Both the position numbers and the translations under genes were made by a program. A stretch of 64,000 bases of DNA from Marinobacter panjinensis (GTDB taxonomy: Bacteria; Pseudomonadota; Gammaproteobacteria; Pseudomonadales; Oleiphilaceae). Location of the stretch: contig NZ_SZYH01000002.1 of assembly GCF_005298175.1 (NCBI RefSeq), positions 558,001-622,000 of the forward strand, written 5' to 3'. This document shows, in pieces, positions 1-8,082 of the stretch (position 1 is the first letter of the stretch; each line of letters starts with the position of its first letter). Below the pieces are notes generated by a model. The model saw nothing but the letters and a program-made list of their open reading frames with translations. It had not been told where the DNA came from and searched no databases.

Positions 1-2
1 TG

Positions 3-410
3 CGCCAGGCACTGTTCTCGTCCAAAGATGCAAAAGCATTCAGTGAGCAGATGCAGCGGGATTTTTCCGCTGAGGAAGCAAAGGTCAGGGAGGCTCAGGA
101 GGCCGCCCGAAATCTGCAGGCGCGCCTGGAGAAAGACGGCGCCATGATGAATGAGTCTGAACGCACCAAAATGACCGCGGAATTCCAGGAAAAGGTCAAG
201 GAATTTAACTTTCTCAAGCAACGTCTGGATTCCACCGTGGCAAACCGCAAACAGCAGTTTCTGGAAGACGCTCGCCCGGAAGTGGATGCAGCCGTCAAGG
301 AATTACTGGACGAGCATGATCTCGACCTGATTCTGCCCAGTGAGGCCGTTGTGTACGTCAAGCCCGACATGAACCTGACGGAAGAGCTACTGGAGAAGCT
401 GGACCGCTGA
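3..410 (+). CDS. skp: Periplasmic chaperone Skp/OmpH, 5' truncated by the window edge
   Basis: The reading frame is open from the window edge and ends at TGA 408-410, so about 135 C-terminal residues are seen and the signal peptide lies outside. The visible part is a charged alpha-helical coiled coil rich in Glu, Lys, Gln and Arg, ending in a short beta-like tail (VVYVKPDMNLTEELL) typical of Skp/OmpH. Skp holds unfolded outer-membrane proteins in the periplasm before the Bam complex inserts them. The gene lies directly upstream of lpxD, the usual gammaproteobacterial order. The ATG at 51 is internal and should not be taken as the start. Confidence 0.9.
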   Translation, partial: RQALFSSKDAKAFSEQMQRDFSAEEAKVREAQEAARNLQARLEKDGAMMNESERTKMTAEFQEKVKEFNFLKQRLDSTVANRKQQFLEDARPEVDAAVKELLDEHDLDLILPSEAVVYVKPDMNLTEELLEKLDR

Positions 411-461
411 TAACGGCGGGACTGGTAATGGCCAGCCCGGAAAAACCTTGTGGAGCTGATA

Positions 462-1487
462 ATGACTAAGCGTTCATACCGGCTGGGCGATATTGCCTCT
501 GAGCTTGGGGCGGAACTCAGGGGCGATCCCGATACCGATATCGGCGGGCTTGCCACGCTTCAGGCGGCGGCTCCGGGCCAGATCGCATTCCTGGCTAATC
601 CCTCCTACGCACGCTATCTTGCAGACACCAGGGCTTCGGCGGTTATCGTCTCTCCATCGGTCGCTGATCAGTGCTCTACCAATGTCCTGTTACTGGACAA
701 TCCTTACCTTGGTTATGCTCGTCTGAGCCACTGGTTTGATCCTGCGCCTGTACCACGGCCTGGTGTTCACGAGTCTGCGGTGGTTGACCCGTCAGCGCAG
801 GTGTCGCAAAGCGCCAGTATCGGGCCACAGGCTGTTGTCGAGGCCGAGGCGGTTATTGGTGACCACGTGGTGATCGGTGCCGGCAGTATCATTGGCGCCC
901 GCTGCACGGTTGGTGAACATTCAGTGCTGCGCCCGCGCGTGACCCTGGCTCACGACATTGTGCTGGGCAAGCGCTGTCATATTCTGAGTGGTGCCGTAAT
1001 CGGTTCGGACGGCTTCGGGTTTGCCAATGAGAAAGGCGCCTGGCACCGGATCGCGCAACTTGGCCGGGTAATCCTTGGCGATGATGTTGAGGTCGGGGCG
1101 AATACCACGATTGATCGCGGTGCGCTCGACGACACCGTCATTGGCAACGGGGTGAAGCTCGATAATCTCATTCAGATAGCACATAACGTCAGTATTGGTG
1201 ATCACAGCGCCATGGCGGCAATGGTTGGAATTGCCGGCAGCACCCGGGTCGGCAGCCATTGCGTCTTCGGTGGCCAGTCGGGAGTGGCGGGCCATCTGAC
1301 GATTGGTGATCAGGTACACCTGACGGGCATGACCCTGGTTTCGAATGATATAGCGGAACCTGGCGTGTATTCATCGGGAACCAGCGCGGACACCAACCGG
1401 CAATGGCGCAAGAATGCCGTACGTTTTCGTCAGCTTGATGCCATGGCGCGTCGGCTAAAAGAACTGGAAAAGAAAATACAAGGCTGA
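462..1487 (+). CDS. lpxD: UDP-3-O-acylglucosamine N-acyltransferase LpxD
   Basis: LpxD adds a 3-hydroxyacyl chain to the 2-amino group of UDP-3-O-acylglucosamine, the third step of lipid A synthesis, in the cytoplasm. The 341-residue product has an N-terminal uridine-binding region, then a left-handed beta-helix of hexapeptide repeats (I/V-G-x-x-x-x), and the conserved catalytic segment IAHNVSIGDHSAMA. A helical tail follows. I prefer ATG 462 (MTKRSYRL) over GTG 450: a GGAG lies at 452-455 with good spacing, and the N-terminus then matches the family. It sits between skp and fabZ. Confidence 0.95.
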   Translation: MTKRSYRLGDIASELGAELRGDPDTDIGGLATLQAAAPGQIAFLANPSYARYLADTRASAVIVSPSVADQCSTNVLLLDNPYLGYARLSHWFDPAPVPRPGVHESAVVDPSAQVSQSASIGPQAVVEAEAVIGDHVVIGAGSIIGARCTVGEHSVLRPRVTLAHDIVLGKRCHILSGAVIGSDGFGFANEKGAWHRIAQLGRVILGDDVEVGANTTIDRGALDDTVIGNGVKLDNLIQIAHNVSIGDHSAMAAMVGIAGSTRVGSHCVFGGQSGVAGHLTIGDQVHLTGMTLVSNDIAEPGVYSSGTSADTNRQWRKNAVRFRQLDAMARRLKELEKKIQG

Positions 1488-1498
1488 GGCCGTTACTG

Positions 1499-1939
1499 AT
1501 GATTATGAACATCAAAGACATCATGGAATACCTGCCCCATCGCTACCCCTTTTTGCTGGTTGACCGGGTGACCGAGTCGGAAAAGGGGCAGTTCATCAAG
1601 GGGTACAAGAACATTTCCCTGAACGAGCCATTTTTTAACGGCCACTTTCCAAACAATCCCATTATGCCGGGCGTGCTTATTATCGAAGCCATGGCGCAAC
1701 TCTCGGGCATTCTCGGCTTCCTGACGGTTGGCCGGAAGCCGTCGGATGGCGTGGTACAATACCTCGCTGGTTCCAGCAAGGCGCGCTTCAAGCGCCCGGT
1801 TGTGCCAGGGGACAGACTGTGCCTGGAATCCCGGATGATCTCGGGTAAACGTGGAATCTACAAATTCGAGTGCCGCGCACTTGTAGATGACGAAGTCGTC
1901 TGTGTGGCAGAAATACTGACCGCTGAGAGAGAAGTCTGA
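1499..1939 (+). CDS. fabZ: 3-hydroxyacyl-ACP dehydratase FabZ
   Basis: FabZ removes water from 3-hydroxyacyl-ACP in each round of fatty acid elongation and competes with LpxA/LpxD for the same hydroxyacyl-ACP pool. The 146 residues form one hot-dog fold. HRYPFLLVDRV is near the N-terminus. Catalytic His49 and Glu63 lie in the segment GHFPNNPIMPGVLIIEAMAQ. The stop codon overlaps the lpxA start by one base (TGATG), which suggests coupled translation. Confidence 0.96.
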   Translation: MIMNIKDIMEYLPHRYPFLLVDRVTESEKGQFIKGYKNISLNEPFFNGHFPNNPIMPGVLIIEAMAQLSGILGFLTVGRKPSDGVVQYLAGSSKARFKRPVVPGDRLCLESRMISGKRGIYKFECRALVDDEVVCVAEILTAEREV

Positions 1940-2730
1940 TGGCGACAAAAGAATGGTCGGGAGTCCATCCTCAGGCGATCGTTGATCCGTCTGCCAGGCT
2001 GGCTGACAACGTCGTTGTTGGTCCCTGGAGCTATATTGGCCCGGATGTGGAGATCGGTGAAGGTACCGAAATCATGTCCCATGTGGTGATCAAGGGCCCC
2101 ACCAGAATTGGCTGTAATAACCGCATATTCCAGTTCTCCAGTGTGGGTGAGGAGTGCCAGGACAAGAAGTACGCGGGCGAGCCGACCACGCTGGTGATTG
2201 GCGACGACAATACCATCCGTGAAAATTGCACCATTCACCGGGGGACTGTCCAGGACCGGGGTGAAACCAGTATTGGTAGCGGCAACCTGCTGATGGCCTA
2301 CGTTCATGTCGCCCATGACTGCATCATTGGTGATAACACCATCCTGGCCAACTGTGCCACTCTGGCCGGGCATGTATCGGTAGGTGACTATGCCATCCTT
2401 GGCGGCGGCACCATGGTCCATCAGTTCTGCCACATCGGCACCCACAGCATGAGCGCCGGCGGAAGCATCGTACTCAAAGACATTCCCGCCTACATCATGG
2501 CCAGCGGACAGTCCGCCCAGCCATTCGGCATGAACGTGGAAGGACTGCGGCGCCGTGGCTTCAGCAAGGAAGTTCTGCTGATTCTTCGTCGCGCCTACAA
2601 GGTTATCTATCGCCAGGGCCTGACAACGGAGCAGGCGGTAGTGGAATTGGAAAAAGCCTATTCCGACATCCCCGAAGTGCTGCCACTGATTGAATCCCTT
2701 CGCGGCGCACACCGCGGCATTATCCGCTGA
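1939..2730 (+). CDS. lpxA: UDP-N-acetylglucosamine acyltransferase LpxA
   Basis: LpxA transfers a 3-hydroxyacyl chain from ACP to the 3-OH of UDP-GlcNAc, the first step of lipid A synthesis. The 263-residue product is a beta-helix of hexapeptide repeats followed by a helical C-terminal domain. The catalytic His lies in HVAHDCIIGD, and the family segment GEECQDKKYAGEPTTLVIGD is present. It overlaps fabZ by one base and lies just upstream of lpxB. Confidence 0.96.
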   Translation: MATKEWSGVHPQAIVDPSARLADNVVVGPWSYIGPDVEIGEGTEIMSHVVIKGPTRIGCNNRIFQFSSVGEECQDKKYAGEPTTLVIGDDNTIRENCTIHRGTVQDRGETSIGSGNLLMAYVHVAHDCIIGDNTILANCATLAGHVSVGDYAILGGGTMVHQFCHIGTHSMSAGGSIVLKDIPAYIMASGQSAQPFGMNVEGLRRRGFSKEVLLILRRAYKVIYRQGLTTEQAVVELEKAYSDIPEVLPLIESLRGAHRGIIR

Positions 2731-2749
2731 CCAGGGAGCGATTACCCCG

Positions 2750-3934
2750 GTGACGGACCATCCTGAGCACTCTGTTGTCAGTACCCGTAAAGCTACCTTT
2801 GCCATCGTGGCCGGAGAGGCCTCCGGCGATATCCTCGGCGCGGGCCTGATTCGCTCGCTCCGGCACCGATATCCCCATGCCCGTTTCGTGGGCATTGGCG
2901 GCGAGGAAATGGTGGCTGAAGGCTTTCACTCGCTGGTGCCCATGGAACGACTTTCCGTTATGGGGCTGGTGGAAGTGCTTGGCCGCATCCGTGAGCTGTT
3001 CAGCATTCGTGCCCGGTTGATGGACTATCTGCTGGCAACGCCGCCGGATGTGGTGATCGGCATCGATTCCCCGGATTTTACCCTGGGCATTGAACGGCGA
3101 TGCCGTGATGCCGGCATGCTCACCGCCCACTATGTCAGCCCCTCGGTCTGGGCCTGGCGCCAGAAGCGTATCTTCAAGATTGCCAAATCCGTCAACCTCA
3201 TGCTGACGCTGTTTCCCTTCGAAGCGCGATTCTACGAAGAGCACAATATCCCCGTGGCCTTTGTGGGCCACCCCCTGGCAGACCGAATCCCGATGACGCC
3301 GGATACCGCAGGCGCCCGCAAGGCCTTGGGTCTGCGCGACGACGCACCGGTGCTGGCCATCCTGCCCGGGAGCCGGGGAGGGGAGGTTGAACGCCTTGGC
3401 ACCCTGTTTCTGGAAGCCGCACGCTGGATCCAGGGCAAACGCCCTGACCTGCAACTGGTGATTCCGTGCGTCAACCGGGAGCGCGAGCAGCAGGTTCGGG
3501 CGCTGGTGGAGGCCCTCGATGTGAAGCTGGAGGTGACCATTGTGCGTGGCCGTTCGCGGGAAGTGATGGCGTCGTCGGATGTGGTCCTGCTGGCCTCCGG
3601 AACCGCAACGCTCGAAGCGATGTTGCTCAAGAAGCCCATGGTTGTCGGGTACCGGTTGAGCGGCCTCAGTTTTGCGTTGGTATCGCGGCTGGTGAAGGTG
3701 CCCCACGTGGCGCTGCCCAACCTGCTTGCCCGTGAGCCTTTGGTGCCGGAATTGCTGCAGGATGACGCCACACCAGAGACCCTGGGCGAAGCCGTTCTCG
3801 AACGCCTGGAAAACGAAACCGAACGCGCCCGCCTCACCGACGCCTTCTCCCTCCTGCATGAACAGTTGCGGCAGAATGCTGACGAGCAGGCAGCAACTGC
3901 CCTTTCAGCATTGATCGAAGGTAAGCAGCCATGA
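2750..3934 (+). CDS. lpxB: Lipid A disaccharide synthase LpxB
   Basis: LpxB joins UDP-2,3-diacylglucosamine and lipid X to make the lipid A disaccharide at the inner membrane. The family signature VAGEASGDILGAGLIRSL begins near residue 17, with SPSVWAWRQKRI and the C-terminal GT-B half following. The open frame extends up to a TTG at 2690 inside lpxA. I choose GTG 2750 because AGGGAG lies at 2733-2738, 11 bases upstream, and the N-terminus is then only slightly longer than usual; this start is not certain. The product is 394 residues. Confidence 0.92.
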   Translation: MTDHPEHSVVSTRKATFAIVAGEASGDILGAGLIRSLRHRYPHARFVGIGGEEMVAEGFHSLVPMERLSVMGLVEVLGRIRELFSIRARLMDYLLATPPDVVIGIDSPDFTLGIERRCRDAGMLTAHYVSPSVWAWRQKRIFKIAKSVNLMLTLFPFEARFYEEHNIPVAFVGHPLADRIPMTPDTAGARKALGLRDDAPVLAILPGSRGGEVERLGTLFLEAARWIQGKRPDLQLVIPCVNREREQQVRALVEALDVKLEVTIVRGRSREVMASSDVVLLASGTATLEAMLLKKPMVVGYRLSGLSFALVSRLVKVPHVALPNLLAREPLVPELLQDDATPETLGEAVLERLENETERARLTDAFSLLHEQLRQNADEQAATALSALIEGKQP

Positions 3935-4608
3935 GCAAAAGACCGCTACCGCCCTTTGAGTGTCGTTATCAGGGCCGGCTTCTGGCCGGCGTGGACGAAG
4001 TCGGGCGTGGGCCGCTGGTCGGCGCCGTGGTAACAGCAGCCGTGATACTGGACCCGGAAAAGCCGATACCGGGCCTGGCGGACTCGAAAAAGCTGACAGA
4101 AAAACGCCGTGAGGCGCTGTACGAACAGATCATCGAACGCGCCGCTTCCTGGAGCCTTGGCCGCTGTGAAGCCGACGAGATCGACCGTCTGAACATCTTC
4201 CGTGCCACCATGGTGGCGATGGAGCGGGCGGTAGCCGGGCTTCATATTCCCCCCGAATACGTGCTGGTGGACGGCAACCGCTGCCCGAACTGGCACTGGC
4301 CATCGGAGCCGGTGATAAAGGGCGACAGCCGGGTGGAAGCCATCAGCGCGGCTTCCATACTCGCCAAGGTAACCCGCGACCGGGAGATGGCAACACTTCA
4401 TGAAACCTATCCCCACTACGGATTTGCCAGCCACAAGGGCTATCCCACGCCAGTACACCTGGAAGCTCTCGGCAGGCTGGGGGCCACTACCCAGCACCGG
4501 CGTTCATTCAGGCCGGTTCAGGAAGCCATAGAGGCGGTCGGCATGATCACCACGGGCCCCGCCGACGAACTGCTGTATCCTTCCGACCTCTTTGAAAATA
4601 TCGATTGA
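3931..4608 (+). CDS. rnhB: Ribonuclease HII
   Basis: RNase HII cuts RNA in RNA-DNA hybrids and starts removal of single ribonucleotides misincorporated in DNA. Asp22 and Glu23 lie in AGVDEVGRGPLVGAV, the family's metal-binding motif; DSKKLTEKRRE, the acidic residue in VLVDGN and the SILAKVTRD segment follow. The 225-residue length is normal with a short C-terminal extension. ATG overlaps the lpxB stop (ATGA), so the two are probably translationally coupled. The TGA stop lies inside the -35 of the next promoter. Confidence 0.95.
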   Translation: MSKRPLPPFECRYQGRLLAGVDEVGRGPLVGAVVTAAVILDPEKPIPGLADSKKLTEKRREALYEQIIERAASWSLGRCEADEIDRLNIFRATMVAMERAVAGLHIPPEYVLVDGNRCPNWHWPSEPVIKGDSRVEAISAASILAKVTRDREMATLHETYPHYGFASHKGYPTPVHLEALGRLGATTQHRRSFRPVQEAIEAVGMITTGPADELLYPSDLFENID

Positions 4609-4633
4609 CACACTGCCAGCGGATCCTTACTAT
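4605..4633 (+). promoter_or_regulatory. Sigma-70-type promoter for tRNA-fMet
   Basis: TTGACA (4605-4610), a 17-base spacer and TACTAT (4628-4633) form a near-consensus promoter. It is followed by a GC-rich discriminator (ACGCGCACG), a pattern associated with growth-rate and stringent control of stable RNA genes. The -35 contains the rnhB stop codon. The expected leader before the tRNA is about 40 bases. Confidence 0.85.
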
Positions 4634-4680
4634 ACGCGCACGTTGATCGGGGGTTGCCTCGAAAACAACAGCCAGTTTAT

Positions 4681-4757
<77 letters not shown>

Positions 4758-4767
4758 TATAAAAGAA

Positions 4768-4801
4768 AGGCAGATCAGTATTATACTGGTCTGCCTTTTT
4801 T
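4768..4801 (+). terminator. Rho-independent terminator after tRNA-fMet
   Basis: Stem AGGCAGATCAGT (4768-4779) pairs with ACTGGTCTGCCT (4785-4796) with one G-U, with a five-base loop and a T run at 4796-4801. It lies 10 bases after the tRNA CCA end. Confidence 0.9.
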
Positions 4802-4841
4802 CGTTTCTGTCTCCAGAACTTCCTGACCAGGAGAAGCCCTG

Positions 4842-6545
4842 ATGGAGAATCGCTCACCGCGAACAAAAAGCCTCGAAGTCACCAGCCTCGAAGAGCTGGC
4901 GCCGATGGCAGACTACTCGCTGATAAATAATCTGAACTGTGATCCCGATGCAGATCCGGATGGCGTCGACCACATGCCGAGGCAGGTCTTTACGGGGCAT
5001 TATGTGCCAGTCAGGCCAACGCCAATTGAAGCCCCTGAATACGTTGCTCACAGCGAAACTCTGTTCAGCGAATTAGGCTTTGCTGATAGTTTGGCTCAGT
5101 CCACGGACTTTATCCGGATGTTCTCTGGAGACCTGGCACAGGTTCCGGAGCCGATGCGCAAGGTCGGTTGGGCGTGTGGCTATGCGCTGTCCATCTACGG
5201 CACCGAATACACCCAGCAGTGCCCGTTTCAGACCGGCAATGGCTACGGTGATGGGCGTGCAATTTCGGTGCTTGAGGGTGTTTTCAACGGTCGACGCTGG
5301 GAGATGCAGTTAAAGGGTGGCGGCCGGACACCGTACTGCCGCGGCGCTGACGGCCGGGCTGTGCTCAGATCGAGTGTTCGCGAGTTCCTGGCACAGGAGC
5401 ATATGCACGCGCTGGGCGTACCGACCTCCCGATCCCTGAGCCTTTATGTATCTAAAACCGAAAAGGTGATGCGGCCCTGGTATTCGGAGGGCTCCCGTAT
5501 GAGGGATCCGGACCAGATGATTGCCGAGCCAGTCGCGATATCCACCCGTGTCGCACCGTCATTCATCCGGGTGGGCCAGCTCGAACTCTTCAGTCGTCGC
5601 GCCCGGAGGCAGGAACATCCCAAAGCGATGGAGGAGCTCGAGCAGCTCGTGCTTCATCTGATCGATCGGGAGTACGCTGATGTCATTGATCAATCACTCG
5701 ATACTCCCTCAAAAGTCGTGATGCTGGCGCGTGAGTTTCGCGGCCGTCTCGCCTCTCTGGTTGCGAACTGGATTCGTGTCGGTTATTGCCAGGGCAACTT
5801 TAATAGTGACAACTGCGCCGCTGGCGGCTTCACGCTGGATTATGGTCCTTTCGGGTTCTGCGAAGTATTTGACCCTCTCTACCAACCATGGACCGGTGGG
5901 GGACAACACTTCTCCTTCCTGAATCAACCTGTGGCAGCGGAACGGAACTTCAGGATGTTCTGTTTGGCCCTGCAGCCTCTGCTGACTGCCCGTCAGGGGG
6001 AACTGGCTCAGCTAGAGGAGATTCATTCAGGTTTCCCGGAGGTGATGAAGGCGGAGCTGGAAAAGATGTGGGCAGCCAAGCTGGGGCTTGACGCCTTTGA
6101 CGCCGGCCTCTTCAGGGAGCTTATGGCGCTGATGACGCAAACGCCTGTGGATTACACCCTCTTTTTCCGGGAGCTGTCGTCGATACCTGACGACATTGAG
6201 CCACTCAAGAAGAGTTTTTACAGGCCGCCGAATGAAGCAGGGGCAGCCGATTCAGCAGCGCTGTTCATGCGCTGGGCACAATGGCTCACTGAGTGGAAAT
6301 CGCGTATCGGGCCCACCCGGGAGATGAAACTCGTCAATCCAAAATACACGATGCGGGAGTGGTTGGTGGTACCTGTCTATCAACAGGCAGCCGAGGGTCA
6401 CTACCAGCCACTCAGAGCGCTGCAGGGCGTATTGACACAACCATACGCCGAGCAGTCAGAAAGGGCCGAGGAGCAATACTACAGGCTGAAGCCGTCAGAG
6501 TTGTTCGATCTCGGCGGATTTTCCTATTACAGCTGTTCGTCGTAA
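4842..6545 (+). CDS. selO: SelO/YdiU-family pseudokinase-fold protein (likely protein AMPylator)
   Basis: Members of this family transfer AMP to Ser/Thr/Tyr of proteins using a kinase fold with ATP bound in reverse. The 567-residue protein has the conserved QLKGGGRTPYCRGADGRAVL block and FNSDNC followed by DYGPFGF, whose Asp (residue 333) is the expected metal ligand. It ends in Cys-Ser-Ser: Cys565 occupies the place of selenocysteine in eukaryotic SelO. AGGAGA precedes ATG 4842. The gene is monocistronic, lying after the tRNA terminator. It is longer than the roughly 480-residue enterobacterial YdiU. Confidence 0.9.
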   Translation: MENRSPRTKSLEVTSLEELAPMADYSLINNLNCDPDADPDGVDHMPRQVFTGHYVPVRPTPIEAPEYVAHSETLFSELGFADSLAQSTDFIRMFSGDLAQVPEPMRKVGWACGYALSIYGTEYTQQCPFQTGNGYGDGRAISVLEGVFNGRRWEMQLKGGGRTPYCRGADGRAVLRSSVREFLAQEHMHALGVPTSRSLSLYVSKTEKVMRPWYSEGSRMRDPDQMIAEPVAISTRVAPSFIRVGQLELFSRRARRQEHPKAMEELEQLVLHLIDREYADVIDQSLDTPSKVVMLAREFRGRLASLVANWIRVGYCQGNFNSDNCAAGGFTLDYGPFGFCEVFDPLYQPWTGGGQHFSFLNQPVAAERNFRMFCLALQPLLTARQGELAQLEEIHSGFPEVMKAELEKMWAAKLGLDAFDAGLFRELMALMTQTPVDYTLFFRELSSIPDDIEPLKKSFYRPPNEAGAADSAALFMRWAQWLTEWKSRIGPTREMKLVNPKYTMREWLVVPVYQQAAEGHYQPLRALQGVLTQPYAEQSERAEEQYYRLKPSELFDLGGFSYYSCSS

Positions 6546-6763
6546 CCAGCCAATTTAGAACAGGATTATCCTTAGCCGCTGTATGGAGGCGGGATAGCGA
6601 CAAAGCCAGGGGTGGGCAGTCTTCGCGCTGATCGCGTAATAAGCGTAAGATGACGGTACTGTCCGCACTGGTCGGCTTGGCAAGCCCGAGAAAACAGTAT
6701 CCAAAGGAGCGGAGTAGCGACAAAGATCCAGATCAACCTAACTCACTCAGGATAACTCGCGCC

Positions 6764-7981
6764 ATGATGTATTTAACGCACGAAATGAGCCGCCTTGCAC
6801 TGACCCCGGCCCGCATGCTGGCGAGTGGCCATAGCAAAATCCTTCGGCACCCGCTGAATCCCTGGTCCAGGGTTCCTGGCACCCGCAGTATTGCCTCAGC
6901 CCTCAACGTGTTTGGGGATCTAACCAGGCGTTATCCCAAACCGTCCTTCAATCTGGACACAACGGTTTGCGATGGAGAGACGGTTCTGGTCAACGAAACC
7001 ATCGTCAAGCGCAAGCCCTTTTGTCAGTTGAAGCATTTCCAGCGTAACGTTGATCGTCCGGATGACCCCAAGTTGCTTATCGTAGCGCCGCTGTCCGGCC
7101 ATTATGCGTCGCTTCTCAAGGGCACTGTAGAAACCATGTTGCCGGGCCACGATGTGTACATTACCGATTGGCGTGATGCCAGTATGGTGCCCATTTCGGA
7201 GGGCAATTTCGGGCTCGACGACTATATTGATTATGTGATTGATTTTATTAATCACATCGGCCCCGACACACACGTTTTGGCGGTCTGCCAGCCGGTAGTG
7301 CCGGTGCTCGCGGCCACCGCCCTGATGGCCCAGGATAATCATCCGTCAGCGCCGCGTTCTCTGGCGCTGATGAGCGGCCCGGTAGACGGACGGGTTGATC
7401 CGACAGAGCCCTGCGAACTGGCCAAAAAACACAAACTCTCGTGGTTCAAGCGCAACCTGATCCATACCGTGCCGGCGCCTTACCCGGGCACCATGCGCAA
7501 GGTCTATCCCGGCTTTTTGCAGCTGACGGGGTTCATCAACATGAACTTCGACCGCCATCTGGATGCCTATCGGGGACTGTTCAGGTCCATTCGGGATGAT
7601 GACGCGGAAGAAGTCACCCGCCACAGGGAATTTTACGACGAATATCTGGCGGTGATGGACCTTCCTGACGCCTACTACCTGGAAACCATTGAGCGGGTAT
7701 TCCAGGAATTCCATCTGGCTCGGGGCTGTTTCAAGCATCGTGGCAGGCTGGTAGACCCCAGTGCTATTGAGAAAACCGCGTTGATGACCATAGAGGGCGA
7801 AAAAGACGACATTTCCAGCCCGGGCCAGACCCGCGCAGCCCACAAACTCTGCACCAATATTCCCGACGACCGCCGGGCGCACCACTTGCAGCCGGGAGTT
7901 GGCCATTATGGCACTTTCAACGGCCGCCGCTGGCGCGACGAAATCGCCCCCAAGTTGCAGAAGTTTATTCGCAGCGCCTGA
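6764..7981 (+). CDS. phaZ: Intracellular polyhydroxyalkanoate depolymerase (PhaZ1-type)
   Basis: This alpha/beta hydrolase family degrades amorphous intracellular poly(3-hydroxybutyrate) granules. It differs from ordinary lipases by a cysteine nucleophile: Cys175 in AVCQPVVP here. Asp348 or Asp349 (GEKDDIS) and His381 (VGHYGTF) complete the triad. The N-terminus MMYLTHEMSRLALTPARML matches the family start, so I choose ATG 6764 with AGGA at 6749-6752 rather than the upstream ATG at 6650. The product is 405 residues. It lies 101 bases upstream of phaC, so synthesis and mobilisation genes are adjacent. Confidence 0.88.
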   Translation: MMYLTHEMSRLALTPARMLASGHSKILRHPLNPWSRVPGTRSIASALNVFGDLTRRYPKPSFNLDTTVCDGETVLVNETIVKRKPFCQLKHFQRNVDRPDDPKLLIVAPLSGHYASLLKGTVETMLPGHDVYITDWRDASMVPISEGNFGLDDYIDYVIDFINHIGPDTHVLAVCQPVVPVLAATALMAQDNHPSAPRSLALMSGPVDGRVDPTEPCELAKKHKLSWFKRNLIHTVPAPYPGTMRKVYPGFLQLTGFINMNFDRHLDAYRGLFRSIRDDDAEEVTRHREFYDEYLAVMDLPDAYYLETIERVFQEFHLARGCFKHRGRLVDPSAIEKTALMTIEGEKDDISSPGQTRAAHKLCTNIPDDRRAHHLQPGVGHYGTFNGRRWRDEIAPKLQKFIRSA

Positions 7982-8082
7982 GCAGACCATCGCTCAGGTA
8001 TCTTGTTGCCCTTGCTTCCCTCTGCTAATTTGAGGGCAGTGCTTTCAACAATATAGCAGTGGTGAACCGAGGGAATGTGTCC

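Noticed and set aside
6657..6699. TACTGT ... ACAGTA inverted repeat before phaZ
   Set aside because: The half sites are separated by 31 bases, far too much for a LexA box; an inner GGCTT/AAGCC stem suggests only a weak RNA structure.
6594..6725. Direct repeat TAGCGACAAAG (6594 and 6715)
   Set aside because: Only two short copies, with no duplication of flanking sequence or mobile element features.
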